Shown here piece by piece: positions 33,191-42,424 of a stretch of 64,000 nt of DNA. The notes beneath the pieces were generated by a model. That model worked only from the letters and a program-made list of their open reading frames with translations. It was not told where the DNA came from and did no database searches. Location of the stretch: NCBI RefSeq assembly GCF_000745315.1, contig NZ_JQNQ01000001.1, positions 558,001 to 622,000 of the forward strand. The letters run 5' to 3'. This DNA comes from Salegentibacter sp. Hel_I_6 (GTDB taxonomy: Bacteria > Bacteroidota > Bacteroidia > Flavobacteriales > Flavobacteriaceae). A program made the position numbers and the translations under genes. Numbering within the stretch: the first letter of the stretch is position 1; each line of letters opens with the position of its first letter.

Positions 33191-35401
33191 ATGACAGAAG
33201 CAGCTATAGAAAAAGAAAACAAGCAAATTGCAAGGCAATATAAAGAATTGCTGCGCATAAGTTATCGTAGTCTTAGTGACGAGGATAAAAAGCAAATTAG
33301 GAAAGCTTTTGACACTTCTGTAGAAGCACATAAAGACCAACGTAGAAAGTCTGGTGAAGCTTATATTTTTCACCCAATTGCGGTGGCAAAAATTGTGGCT
33401 TCAGAAATTGGCCTTGATGCTACTTCAATTATCGCAGCGCTTTTGCACGATGTTGTAGAAGACACCATGTATACGCTTGAGGATATTGAGAAAATGTTTG
33501 GAAAGACCGTGGCGACCATCGTAGACGGACTTACAAAAATATCCAGTTTAAAAAAAGATAAGGATGTTTCGCTGCAGGCCGAGAATTTCCGGAAAATGCT
33601 TCTTACTTTAAATGATGATATTCGGGTAATTATTATAAAAATTGCTGATAGGTTGCATAACATGCAAACTATGGATGCAATGCGTCGCGACAAACAGGAA
33701 AAGATCGCTTCAGAAACGCTTTATATTTACGCACCTCTTGCGCATAGAATTGGCCTTTACAACATTAAGACCGAACTGGAAGATCTAGGTTTAAAATATA
33801 CTGAACCCGAGGTTTATACTGAAATTCATACCAAAATAAAAGAAAGCAAAGAGGAACAGGATGCTTATATTAGAGAATTCTCAAAGGTTATTGAAGATTC
33901 CCTGAATCGGGAAGATTTTAAATATAATATTAAGGGAAGGCCAAAATCTATCTATTCCATACATCGTAAAATGAAAGCTCAGAATGTGAGTTTTGACGAG
34001 GTTTACGATAAATTTGCTATTCGAATTATTTATAACAGTGACCAGGCTAATGAAAAATTTCTGGCCTGGAAAATATATTCTATAGTTACAGATCACTTTA
34101 GGCCCAACCCTACCCGACTTAGAGATTGGATTTCTTCACCCAAATCTACAGGTTACGAAGCATTACATATTACGGTGATGGGTCCCAAAGGCCGTTGGGT
34201 AGAGGTTCAGATTAGAAGTCAGCGGATGAATGAAATCGCCGAAAAAGGTTATGCAGCGCATTATAAATATAAACAAGGTGACGCTCAGGAAGATCACGGT
34301 ATAGAAGAATGGCTAAACAGGCTTCAGGAAGCGCTGGAAAATCCCGATGTGAATGCTGTAGATTTTGTAGAGCAATTTAAGCTCAATCTATATTCAAAAG
34401 AGATCTTTATTTTCACTCCTCAGGGGGATTTAAAATCTTTACCAAAAGGCTCAACTCCTTTAGATTTTGCATTTAGTATACATACCGAAATAGGTTTAAA
34501 GACCAGAGGTGCCCGTGTTAATAACAAGCTTGTACCCTTAAGCCACGAGTTAAAGAGCGGAGACCAGGTAGAAATTATCACTTCAGAAAACGCTAAACCT
34601 AACGTAAACTGGCTGGATTATGCCACTACCGCACGAGCGCGAGCTAAGATAAAATCTTCTTTAAAAGACGAAAAAAGAGAAATTGCCGAGGAAGGAAAAG
34701 CGATTCTTACCCGTAAATTACGCGCCCAGAAGATCACTTTCAATGAAAAAGTAATTAATGAACTTGTGGTTCATTTCAACCTAAAAACCAGTCTGGATTT
34801 ATTCTACCGGGTAGGAATTGGGAAAATTGATAACCAAAAACTCAAGGAGTTTGCTTCTTCAAGAAGTAATGCGCTGGTAAGTTATATTAAACGAAAAATT
34901 ACCAGGCCGGTTATTGCCGAAGATCTTAATAAAGATGAAATCACTTCTAAATACGATCAGCTTGTTTTTGGAAGGGAAGAAGATGAAACTTTAGAATATA
35001 AACTGGCAAATTGCTGTAACCCTATTCCCGGCGACCAGGTATTTGGTTTTGTAACGGTAAACGATGGGATTAAGGTGCACAAGAAAAACTGTCCCAACGC
35101 CCTTCAGCTTCAAAGTAATTATGCTTATAGAATTATCCCGGCAAAATGGATAGATTCTTCTCAGCAAGATTTCAAAGCCGTAGTAAAATTAACCGGAATA
35201 GACAATTTAGGACTGGTGAGTGAAGTTACAAAAGAGATTTCCAGCAACCTTAACGTTAACATGCAAAAAATTAGTTTTGAAAGTGTAGATGGCGTGTTTA
35301 GCGGACAGATCACCCTTAGGGTTAAGAACAATGCGATCCTCACTAAAATCATTAATCGACTCAAAAAAATTAACGGCATCGATAAGGTTAGCCGTGAATA
35401 A
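33191..35401 (+). CDS. rsh: Bifunctional (p)ppGpp synthetase/hydrolase (Rsh)
   Basis: A 736-residue long RelA/SpoT homologue controlling the stringent response. The N-terminal HD hydrolase is intact: FHPIAVAKI and LLHDVVEDTMYTLEDIE near 77-93. The synthetase domain is about 230-370, with the conserved YDKFAIRIIY and STGYEALHITVMGPKG. A TGS domain (FTPQGDLKSLPKGSTPLDFAF) at about 400-460, a CC/zinc-finger region with NCCNPIPGDQVFGF near 605, and a terminal ACT domain follow. Both catalytic halves appear active. It is first of rsh-fur-purA, spaced 29 and 12 bases. Confidence 0.95.
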   Translation: MTEAAIEKENKQIARQYKELLRISYRSLSDEDKKQIRKAFDTSVEAHKDQRRKSGEAYIFHPIAVAKIVASEIGLDATSIIAALLHDVVEDTMYTLEDIEKMFGKTVATIVDGLTKISSLKKDKDVSLQAENFRKMLLTLNDDIRVIIIKIADRLHNMQTMDAMRRDKQEKIASETLYIYAPLAHRIGLYNIKTELEDLGLKYTEPEVYTEIHTKIKESKEEQDAYIREFSKVIEDSLNREDFKYNIKGRPKSIYSIHRKMKAQNVSFDEVYDKFAIRIIYNSDQANEKFLAWKIYSIVTDHFRPNPTRLRDWISSPKSTGYEALHITVMGPKGRWVEVQIRSQRMNEIAEKGYAAHYKYKQGDAQEDHGIEEWLNRLQEALENPDVNAVDFVEQFKLNLYSKEIFIFTPQGDLKSLPKGSTPLDFAFSIHTEIGLKTRGARVNNKLVPLSHELKSGDQVEIITSENAKPNVNWLDYATTARARAKIKSSLKDEKREIAEEGKAILTRKLRAQKITFNEKVINELVVHFNLKTSLDLFYRVGIGKIDNQKLKEFASSRSNALVSYIKRKITRPVIAEDLNKDEITSKYDQLVFGREEDETLEYKLANCCNPIPGDQVFGFVTVNDGIKVHKKNCPNALQLQSNYAYRIIPAKWIDSSQQDFKAVVKLTGIDNLGLVSEVTKEISSNLNVNMQKISFESVDGVFSGQITLRVKNNAILTKIINRLKKINGIDKVSRE

Positions 35402-35406
35402 TCACA

Positions 35407-35426
35407 TACCTTTGTAAGGTACAAAG
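35407..35426. promoter_or_regulatory. Overlapping palindromes and -7 motif before fur
   Basis: Immediately before the fur ATG lie two overlapping inverted repeats: TACCTT-TGT-AAGGTA (35407-35421) and CTTTGTA-AGG-TACAAAG (35410-35426). The first contains TACCTTTG, an exact TAnnTTTG. The 15-base symmetric shape resembles a Fur/PerR box, so self-control of fur is plausible. Alternatively it acts as an RNA hairpin at the junction. Confidence 0.5.
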
Positions 35427-35430
35427 AACT

Positions 35431-35886
35431 ATGAGCAAAAAAGTTGTAAATAAGAACGATCAGGCAGTAGTTAAAAACGTTTTCACCAAGTATTTGGAAG
35501 AAAAAGGGCACCGAAAAACTCCTGAACGTTTTGCAATACTCCAGGAAATCTACAATAACGACGATCATTTTGATATAGAATCACTCTATATTAAAATGAA
35601 AAATAAGAAATACCGGGTAAGTCGTGCCACCCTCTATAACACTATAGAATTACTTTTAGAATGCGGTCTTGTTAGAAAGCACCAATTTGGGCAAAACCAG
35701 TCGCAATATGAAAAATCATATTTTGACAGGCAGCACGATCATGTTATTCTAACTGATACCGGGGAAGTTATAGAATTCTGTGATCCTCGTATTCAATCTA
35801 TAAAAAAGACAATTGAAGAAGTGTTTGATATAGAAATTACCAAACATTCTTTATATTTTTACGGCAATAAAAAAACAACCAACTAA
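35431..35886 (+). CDS. fur: Fur-family metal or peroxide regulator
   Basis: A 151-residue regulator of the Fur/Zur/PerR family. The N-terminal winged helix is about 10-85: RKTPERFAILQEIYNNDDHFDIE and the recognition region KYRVSRATLYNTIELLLECG. The metal region is about 100-150: DRQHDHVILTDTGEVIEF with His-x-His and Glu. It has only single Cys residues near 82 and 117 and lacks the two CxxC pairs of structural Zn in many Fur proteins, so the exact type is not clear. Its 5' flank has palindromes suggestive of self-regulation. Neighbours are rsh and purA. Confidence 0.88.
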   Translation: MSKKVVNKNDQAVVKNVFTKYLEEKGHRKTPERFAILQEIYNNDDHFDIESLYIKMKNKKYRVSRATLYNTIELLLECGLVRKHQFGQNQSQYEKSYFDRQHDHVILTDTGEVIEFCDPRIQSIKKTIEEVFDIEITKHSLYFYGNKKTTN

Positions 35887-35898
35887 CTTAAGATTTCA

Positions 35899-37170
35899 AT
35901 GGCGGTAGATTTACTACTCGGTCTCCAATGGGGTGACGAAGGCAAAGGAAAAATTGTTGATGTACTTACCTCTAAATACAATATTATTGCGAGATTTCAG
36001 GGAGGACCAAACGCAGGACACACCCTCGAATTCGACGGGCAAAAACACGTACTTCACACTATTCCTTCCGGAATTTTTCATGATGACACCATTAACCTTG
36101 TAGGTAATGGTGTAGTGATAGATCCCGTGATCTTTAAAAAAGAACTGGACAACCTCAGCAAAAATAATGTAGATTACAAGTCTAAACTGCTTATTTCCAG
36201 GAAAGCACATTTAATTTTGCCTACTCACAGGCTTTTAGATGCGGCTTCTGAAGCGTCAAAAGGAAAAGCCAAAATTGGTTCTACGCTTAAAGGTATTGGG
36301 CCAACTTATATGGATAAAACTGGAAGAAACGGAATTCGTGTAGGTGATCTTGAATTAGACAACTGGAAAGAAAAATACAGAAACCTCGCCGATAAGCATG
36401 AGAAAATGATCAAATTCTACGATGTAGATGTTCAATATGATCTTGCCGATTTGGAAAAAGAATTCTTTGAAGCAGTAAAGACTTTAAAATCACTAACATT
36501 TATTGATAGCGAGAATTACTTACAGGAGGCCCAGAAAGACGGTAAAACAATTTTAGCTGAAGGTGCCCAGGGATCTTTACTCGATATAGATTTTGGAACA
36601 TACCCTTTTGTAACTTCTTCTACCACTACAGCTGCTGGCGCCTGTACAGGGCTTGGCGTTGCTCCAAATAAAATAGGTGAAGCTTACGGAATCTTTAAAG
36701 CTTATACAACAAGAGTTGGAAGCGGCCCCTTCCCTACCGAGCTTTTTGATGAAGACGGTGAAACTATGGGTCGTGTTGGGAATGAATTTGGTGCTACTAC
36801 CGGTCGTGCACGCAGATGCGGTTGGTTAGATTTAGTAGCCTTAAAGTATGCGGTTCAGGTGAATGGGATTACCCAATTAATTATGATGAAAGGTGATGTA
36901 CTTAGCGGATTTAAAACGCTAAAAGTATGTACCGCTTATAATTATAAAGGAAAGGAAATCAGTCATTTACCATATAACATTGAACCGGAAAATGTAACCC
37001 CGGTTTATACGGAACTTAAAGGTTGGGCAGCAGATCTTACGGGAATGACCAAAGTAGATCAACTTCCTAAAGAATTTAATGATTATGTAGCTTTCCTGGA
37101 AAAAGAATTAGAAATACCAATTAAAGTTGTTTCTGTAGGTCCAGATAGAACTCAAACTATTGAGCGCTAA
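35899..37170 (+). CDS. purA: Adenylosuccinate synthetase
   Basis: A 423-residue GTP-dependent enzyme forming adenylosuccinate from IMP and aspartate, the first committed step to AMP. The P-loop LGLQWGDEGKGKIVD at 7-21 holds the catalytic Asp; HTLEFDGQKHVLHTIPSG, GIGPTYMDKTGR and TTGRARRCGWLD are other family blocks. The ending VVSVGPDRTQTIER is typical. It follows fur by 12 bases, possibly in one operon with rsh, which would tie purine synthesis to the stringent response. A strong terminator ends the transcript. Confidence 0.97.
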   Translation: MAVDLLLGLQWGDEGKGKIVDVLTSKYNIIARFQGGPNAGHTLEFDGQKHVLHTIPSGIFHDDTINLVGNGVVIDPVIFKKELDNLSKNNVDYKSKLLISRKAHLILPTHRLLDAASEASKGKAKIGSTLKGIGPTYMDKTGRNGIRVGDLELDNWKEKYRNLADKHEKMIKFYDVDVQYDLADLEKEFFEAVKTLKSLTFIDSENYLQEAQKDGKTILAEGAQGSLLDIDFGTYPFVTSSTTTAAGACTGLGVAPNKIGEAYGIFKAYTTRVGSGPFPTELFDEDGETMGRVGNEFGATTGRARRCGWLDLVALKYAVQVNGITQLIMMKGDVLSGFKTLKVCTAYNYKGKEISHLPYNIEPENVTPVYTELKGWAADLTGMTKVDQLPKEFNDYVAFLEKELEIPIKVVSVGPDRTQTIER

Positions 37171-37193
37171 GGAATACTGACCTTTATAAAATC

Positions 37194-37224
37194 AAAAAGC
37201 CGTTTCAAATTGAAACGGCTTTTT
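37194..37224. terminator. Bidirectional terminator after purA
   Basis: A 13-bp perfect stem AAAAAGCCGTTTC/GAAACGGCTTTTT (37194-37206 with 37212-37224), with a five-base loop and T tracts both ways; it separates purA from the convergent ferritin-like gene. Confidence 0.92.
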
Positions 37225-37281
37225 TTATAACAAAATTCTATATAACAAAAACTTAGAATTGAGTTAGGTAGTTATCATTCC

Positions 37282-38112
37282 TTAGGAAACAATAAATAAG
37301 CTTGCAATTGCAACAGCTTCATCTCCAGTTAAAATTTCGTCAAAAGCTTCGGTTGCTGCATCGGTAGCATCTCCCGCAAGACCAGAGCTAATAGAACTAA
37401 CATCTACTCCACCTTGCATAACATTTTCTTCACCGTTATATACTGCCTGCGTTGCTTCTGGCATATTTTCGCCACGCTCGTTTCTAACTATCCAACCTTT
37501 AATTCCTCGAATTCTTCTTATTTCAGAAGCGTGTCTTGCTTCAACCGAATGGATTCTAAGTGCAGGTTCTAAAAATGGAGTTCCCATTAAATTTGCTGCC
37601 TGTCCTTTATAGGCTCTTACACCGGTATCTTCAAAAGCCTGAGCCAAAGCAAGCATTTGTGCCATAGCATCCATTTGGCCAATTCCATTCTCATTAAATG
37701 GATCAAAAGCTCCTCCTGCCGTAAAATCGAATTCAGGAGAACTAACAGCATCATCACCAAGATTTTCAACTAAAAAATTAACGTGCTGATCTTCGTGTTT
37801 AAAAAGTTGCATAAAGGCTATCTCCTCACGGCTACCTCCTTCTAAAACTCCAGAATCTAAAGCACGTCTATAAAATGCGGCTTCAAGATATTCTAAGGTC
37901 AATGCCAGGTTTAATGAAGATACTGGACCACCATTATCCTGAAACATAGCTGCTGCATTGGCTTTAGATCCTGCTGCCATTCCAAAAGGAATTGCTGCCA
38001 GTGCGGCTTTCTTACCAAAAGAACTCAATGTTCCAAACATTTGGCGTCTGGAAGTTGATTTAGTTACTAGCTTTTCAGATGTAAATTCATCTAATAATTT
38101 TATAATACTCAT
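37282..38112 (-). CDS. Tat-exported ferritin-like protein (second of pair)
   Basis: A 276-residue protein with a twin-arginine signal: STSRRQMFGTLSSFGKKAAL, then a hydrophobic stretch. The mature part has a four-helix ferritin-like fold of the Ferritin_2 kind, with repeated metal-ligand phrases LEYLEAAFYRR, FKHEDQHVNFL, AFEDTGVRAYKG and HSVEARHASEIRR. It is downstream of its paralogue (31 bases), similar in the four-helix core but with an extra C-terminal tail of about 60 residues. The tail IASLFIVS is not an obvious anchor. Function is unknown; diiron binding is likely by family. Confidence 0.85.
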   Translation of the reverse strand: MSIIKLLDEFTSEKLVTKSTSRRQMFGTLSSFGKKAALAAIPFGMAAGSKANAAAMFQDNGGPVSSLNLALTLEYLEAAFYRRALDSGVLEGGSREEIAFMQLFKHEDQHVNFLVENLGDDAVSSPEFDFTAGGAFDPFNENGIGQMDAMAQMLALAQAFEDTGVRAYKGQAANLMGTPFLEPALRIHSVEARHASEIRRIRGIKGWIVRNERGENMPEATQAVYNGEENVMQGGVDVSSISSGLAGDATDAATEAFDEILTGDEAVAIASLFIVS

Positions 38113-38143
38113 AATGTTTTGTTTTAATAGTTAGTAAGTGGGT

Positions 38144-38905
38144 TTACGATCCTGTATTAGGTTCTGGTAACTGGTTTGCAGTGAATTCAGTTTCAATAAA
38201 AGGTCCTGCTCCTTCAAATACCTCGCTAGGATCTAACTGAATGTCCAATCCATTTCCATCGATAATATCGTCCCCGGCAAAATCTGCCGACATTGGATTT
38301 AACAAAGATCTTATTGCAGATGCGTGCCTTGCTTCTACTGAAACAATCTTACCGGCAATAGTTAAATATGTTGCATTTTGTAAACGATCACCTGCTCCAT
38401 TATAAGCACCAACGCCCGTATCTTCCAGAGTCATTGCAGTTTGTAGAACAGAATCTCTACTGTTTAGATCTACAGAAGACAGGTTAAATTCTAGTTCAGG
38501 TAGCACCTGACTTTCATCTCCTTCTACGGCTTCTAAAATGGCAGCTCTCAAGAAATCTCTATGAATTACTTCGTGATTATATAAATCGTCAATAATTTGC
38601 TTTTCTTCTGCAGGAGCTCCAGAATAATATCCGCCTCCTCTAACTGCTTCATAAAATGCAGCTTCTAATTGCTCTAACGCAAGAGCGTAGTTAAGAATTC
38701 CTACATCCCCAGCTCCAAGATCAAAACTTCCATCGGGATTAGGTTCAGGCATAGGTTGAAAATCATCATCATTGCTACAGGCTAACAAAACTCCAGAGCC
38801 AGCAATCGCTAATCCACTCATTTTAATAAACCTTCTACGAGACTTTACATTTTTGTCTTTAGAAGTAGTATCCACCACTTCCATTTTTACAACTGGTTTT
38901 TTCAT
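38144..38905 (-). CDS. Tat-exported ferritin-like lipoprotein (first of pair)
   Basis: A 253-residue protein with a clear twin-arginine motif, SRRRFIKMSGLAIAGSG, followed by a lipobox LLACSNDDD. It would be folded in the cytosol with its metal, exported by Tat and lipidated. Ferritin_2 phrases are LEQLEAAFYEAV, YNHEVIHRDFL, LEDTGVGAYNG and VSVEARHASAIRSL. The start ATG at 38905 fits a long charged n-region before the RR. It is 31 bases upstream of the second gene, likely cotranscribed. The role, perhaps in stress or iron handling at the envelope, is inference. Confidence 0.86.
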   Translation of the reverse strand: MKKPVVKMEVVDTTSKDKNVKSRRRFIKMSGLAIAGSGVLLACSNDDDFQPMPEPNPDGSFDLGAGDVGILNYALALEQLEAAFYEAVRGGGYYSGAPAEEKQIIDDLYNHEVIHRDFLRAAILEAVEGDESQVLPELEFNLSSVDLNSRDSVLQTAMTLEDTGVGAYNGAGDRLQNATYLTIAGKIVSVEARHASAIRSLLNPMSADFAGDDIIDGNGLDIQLDPSEVFEGAGPFIETEFTANQLPEPNTGS

Positions 38906-39161
38906 AATTTAATTTTTAGTTATTCAGTAAACATACGCAACGATGTAGGTGGCGGTTTTATAAAAGAAGTTAAAGTTTTCTAAAGAAAATTTCAAAACGA
39001 TTGAATTCTAATAATATTAACATTATTTTCATTTTTTTTATGAAAAAAATATTTATTTATCATTATTTACGAGATTAAAATGAAAATATTTGAATAAGTG
39101 AGCTGTTGCTTTTAAAATCCTACTCCCCTAAATTTTAATTACTTTTGAAAAAATTTTCAGT

Positions 39162-41051
39162 TTGAAAAAAATCATTCTTTTTATAGTATTTGCTTTGTTT
39201 ATTATTCCTGCTCTAACACAGGCACAAGGAGCAAAAAAAATTGATTATGATTCTGATAGGAACATCCAGGATGAGAAATATCCCGGTGCTTTTGTTTTAA
39301 GCAAAGTAGAAAAGCAGGTTTATTTTAATCATGAGGGAATTGAGGTTTGGTGTGACCTGGCAATTCACTATAATGACGAAAACTTTTTCAGGGCTTTCGG
39401 AAATGTAAAAATGAAGCAAGGTGATACCGTAAGCCTAAATAGTAATTACGCTGAATATAACGGAAACTCACAATTTGCATTTGCCAGTGGTGATGTGGTG
39501 ATGAAGCGCCCCCAAACCACACTTGAAAGCGACAGCCTTTTCTTTGATAGAGTAAAACAAGAAGCTTACTACCGTAGCGGCGGCAAAGTAATTGATACCG
39601 GCGGAGTTATAACCAGTAATATTGGGCGCTATTTTATGGAAAAGGATAAATATTCCTTTGTTTCAGATGTAGTACTTACCAATCCCGAATATGTAATTAA
39701 TTCTGAGCAACTTGATTTTTACGGCGAAACTGGCCACGCCTATCTCTATGGACCTTCAACTATAGAAAGTGAAACCAGTACCGTTTATTGCGAACGCGGA
39801 TTCTATGATACCCGCGGCGACACCGGTTATTTTGTAAGAAATTCAAAAATAGATTATAACAATAGAACCGTTAAGGGCGATAGCTTGTTTTTTAACAGAA
39901 ACACCAATTTTGCTTCCGCTACAAACAATATTGAAGTTATAGACACTATAAATAAAAGTGTGGTCACAGGACATTATGCTGAAGTTTTCAGGGAAAAAGA
40001 CTCAGTTTTTATTACAAAAAGAGCAGTTGCTGCCAGCGTTCAGGATAATGATTCCTTATTTATTCACGGCGATACCATAATGATCACCGGCAAACCCGAT
40101 AAACGAATAATCCGTGGGTTTTATGATGTTCGGCTTTATAAAAGCGATATGAGTGGCAAAAGTGACTCAATTCACGTTAACCAAGAAACAGGTTTAACCA
40201 AAATGATCAACCTTATTAGTGGGCCTGTTTCTTCGGTAGATAAAAAACGAAGTCCTGTTATATGGTCAGGACTTAGCCAAATGACGGGAGATACCATTCA
40301 TTTACAAAGCAATAACAAAACAGAACAACTCGACTCAATGCGGGTTTTTAATAATGCATTTTTAATCCAGCAAGATACTATAGAAGGTTATAACCAGGTA
40401 AAAGGAATGGACCTGGTAGGATTATTTGAAGACAACGAACTTTACCAGGTAAATATCAATAAAAATACTGAAACGCTTTATTACACCAGGAACAGCGAGC
40501 AGGAACTCATAGGAATAAACAAAACCCTGTCCAGTTCTATTAAAATATTTTTCGAAAATCAGGAAATTGATATTATTGATTACCTTGATAATGTTGATGG
40601 GGATTTAACTCCAGAAGAAGATTTCCCTATTAATGTTCGGGAACTTATTGGATTTAATTGGCGTGGCGAGGAAAGGTTACTTTCTAAAGAAGATTTATTT
40701 AAAGGAAAACCGGCTCCCGAATTGGTTAAAATAGAAGGCATTCCATTACCCGAGGAAGAAGAAGATTTCTTTGATGAACGGGAAGAAGGAGATGAATTGT
40801 TGCTTAATGATAAATCCAGATTAAAACCTGAAGATTTAAAAAACAGGGCGAAAGATAGTATTCCTCAAATAAAAGAGACGCAACGCTTAATTGAATCTGA
40901 AGTTGAGGATAACAAAAAAGAAGCTGAAGAATTGCAAAAAATGGTGAGAGATAGTATCCCTAAATTAAAGGAAGCACAACCCTTTGAAAAAGCTGGAGAT
41001 ACACAGAAAGAAAATCAGGAGCAAGCTGAAGAAGATCAACCCGATGAATAA
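39162..41051 (+). CDS. OstA/LptA-like periplasmic protein
   Basis: A 629-residue exported protein with a TTG start at 39162 (KKIILFIVFALFIIPALTQA signal). The N-terminal 350 residues show repeated beta-jellyroll strands of the OstA/LptA family (FRAFGNVKMKQGDTVSLNS, NSQFAFASGDVVMKRPQTTLESDSLFF, YYRSGGKVIDTGGVITSN). LptA forms a bridge carrying lipopolysaccharide across the periplasm. The C-terminal 170 residues are Glu/Lys rich and repetitive (RDSIPKLKEAQ), unlike short E. coli LptA (185). The stop codon overlaps the aminotransferase start. Function in LPS transport is inferred. Confidence 0.82.
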   Translation: MKKIILFIVFALFIIPALTQAQGAKKIDYDSDRNIQDEKYPGAFVLSKVEKQVYFNHEGIEVWCDLAIHYNDENFFRAFGNVKMKQGDTVSLNSNYAEYNGNSQFAFASGDVVMKRPQTTLESDSLFFDRVKQEAYYRSGGKVIDTGGVITSNIGRYFMEKDKYSFVSDVVLTNPEYVINSEQLDFYGETGHAYLYGPSTIESETSTVYCERGFYDTRGDTGYFVRNSKIDYNNRTVKGDSLFFNRNTNFASATNNIEVIDTINKSVVTGHYAEVFREKDSVFITKRAVAASVQDNDSLFIHGDTIMITGKPDKRIIRGFYDVRLYKSDMSGKSDSIHVNQETGLTKMINLISGPVSSVDKKRSPVIWSGLSQMTGDTIHLQSNNKTEQLDSMRVFNNAFLIQQDTIEGYNQVKGMDLVGLFEDNELYQVNINKNTETLYYTRNSEQELIGINKTLSSSIKIFFENQEIDIIDYLDNVDGDLTPEEDFPINVRELIGFNWRGEERLLSKEDLFKGKPAPELVKIEGIPLPEEEEDFFDEREEGDELLLNDKSRLKPEDLKNRAKDSIPQIKETQRLIESEVEDNKKEAEELQKMVRDSIPKLKEAQPFEKAGDTQKENQEQAEEDQPDE

Positions 41052-42243
41052 AGATTTTTTAAAATACCAGGCGCAAACTACTCCGCATCCCCTGGGTCTG
41101 GAGGTAGAATCGGCCAAAGGTTCCTATATTTTTACTACCGACGGGAAAAAACACCTGGATTTTGTAGCCGGGGTTTCGGCTTGCAGTTTAGGACATTGCC
41201 ATCCTAAAGTAGTAAACGCGATAAAAGAGCAGGCTGAAAAATATCTGCACGTAATGGTCTATGGTGAATATTCGCAGCAACCGGCGGTTGAATTAACCAA
41301 ATTATTGGCTCAATATTTCCCAAAACCTCTTGAAAAAACCTACCTCACCAATTCAGGCACCGAGGCTATTGAAGGCGCAATAAAACTTGCTCGTCGTTAT
41401 ACCGGTAGAGCTGAAATAATTGCCGCTCACCAAGCTTACCATGGAAATACTATGGGCTCGCTTAGTTTAATGGATTATGAAGAACGCCAAAAGCCTTTTA
41501 GACCTCTTCTAGGCGGAATCTCATTTATTACTTTTAACGAGGAAGAAGATCTACAAAAAATTACAGAAAAAACCGCGGGTGTAGTACTGGAAAGTATACA
41601 GGGAGGCGCTGGGTTTATACTTCCGAAGAATAATTATCTAAAAAAGGTAAAGGAGCGCTGTGAAGAAGTAGGCGCTTTATTGATATTAGATGAAATTCAG
41701 CCCGGCTTTGGAAGAACAGGCAAACTATTTGGATTTCAAAATTTTAATATGGTACCAGATATCGTTGCTTTGGGAAAAGGAATGGGCGGTGGAATGCCAA
41801 TTGGTGCATTTTCTGCTTCAGCTAAAATGATGGATAGCCTTTCTGATAATCCAAAAATGGGTCATATTACTACTTTTGGGGGTAATCCTGTAATTGCTGC
41901 TTCGGCTTTAGCGACTTTAAGAGAAATTACCGAATCTGGGTTAATGACAGAAAGTCTAGAAAAAGAAAAACTCTTTAAGGAATTGTTGGTGCATCCACTT
42001 ATTTCAGAAGTTCGAGGAATAGGCTTAATGCTCGTTATCATTGCGATATCAGAAGAAATAGCAAATCAATTAGTTTTAAAATGCAAGGAGAAGAACCTCA
42101 TCCTTTTCTGGCTATTATTCGAAAAAAGAGCAGTTAGAATCACCCCACCACTTACCATTTCAGAGGAAGAAATAAAAGAAGGCTGTGGCATCATTATTGA
42201 CGTATTGAATGAAATAATGAACCAACAGGAGACTGTTAATTAA
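41044..42243 (+). CDS. Class III PLP aminotransferase (acetylornithine/4-aminobutyrate type)
   Basis: A 399-residue aminotransferase. The ATG at 41044 (MNKDFLKYQAQTTPHPLGLE) overlaps the OstA-like stop by eight bases and is the preferred start; the frame extends further upstream in that gene. PLP-binding phrases include TNSGTEAIEGAIKLAR near 96, LLILDEIQPGFGRTGK near 210, and ALGKGMGGGMPIGA with the Schiff-base Lys near 240. Acetylornithine, ornithine or 4-aminobutyrate are family substrates; the local gene content does not decide. It lies in one operon-like run with the OstA gene. Confidence 0.88.
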   Translation: MNKDFLKYQAQTTPHPLGLEVESAKGSYIFTTDGKKHLDFVAGVSACSLGHCHPKVVNAIKEQAEKYLHVMVYGEYSQQPAVELTKLLAQYFPKPLEKTYLTNSGTEAIEGAIKLARRYTGRAEIIAAHQAYHGNTMGSLSLMDYEERQKPFRPLLGGISFITFNEEEDLQKITEKTAGVVLESIQGGAGFILPKNNYLKKVKERCEEVGALLILDEIQPGFGRTGKLFGFQNFNMVPDIVALGKGMGGGMPIGAFSASAKMMDSLSDNPKMGHITTFGGNPVIAASALATLREITESGLMTESLEKEKLFKELLVHPLISEVRGIGLMLVIIAISEEIANQLVLKCKEKNLILFWLLFEKRAVRITPPLTISEEEIKEGCGIIIDVLNEIMNQQETVN

Positions 42244-42284
42244 TTTGTTAACAACAATTTCGGTTTTAAGACTTTTCAGCCATA

Positions 42285-42292
42285 TACCTTTA
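42285..42292 (+). promoter_or_regulatory. Possible -7 element of TPR gene
   Basis: TACCTTTA is one base from TAnnTTTG. The leader to the TPR start would be about 133 bases, unusually long here, and there is no clear -33 box. Confidence 0.25.
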
Positions 42293-42424
42293 TAATTTTA
42301 AGAAATACCTTAATAGAAGATTATAAGGCGAAAAGTTCTAAAGATCTAGCAATTTCGACATAGACGTTGAAATATTTTAAATCTCACTTTGTGAGTAATG
42401 TAGAAATCCCGTAATTACCTACGT

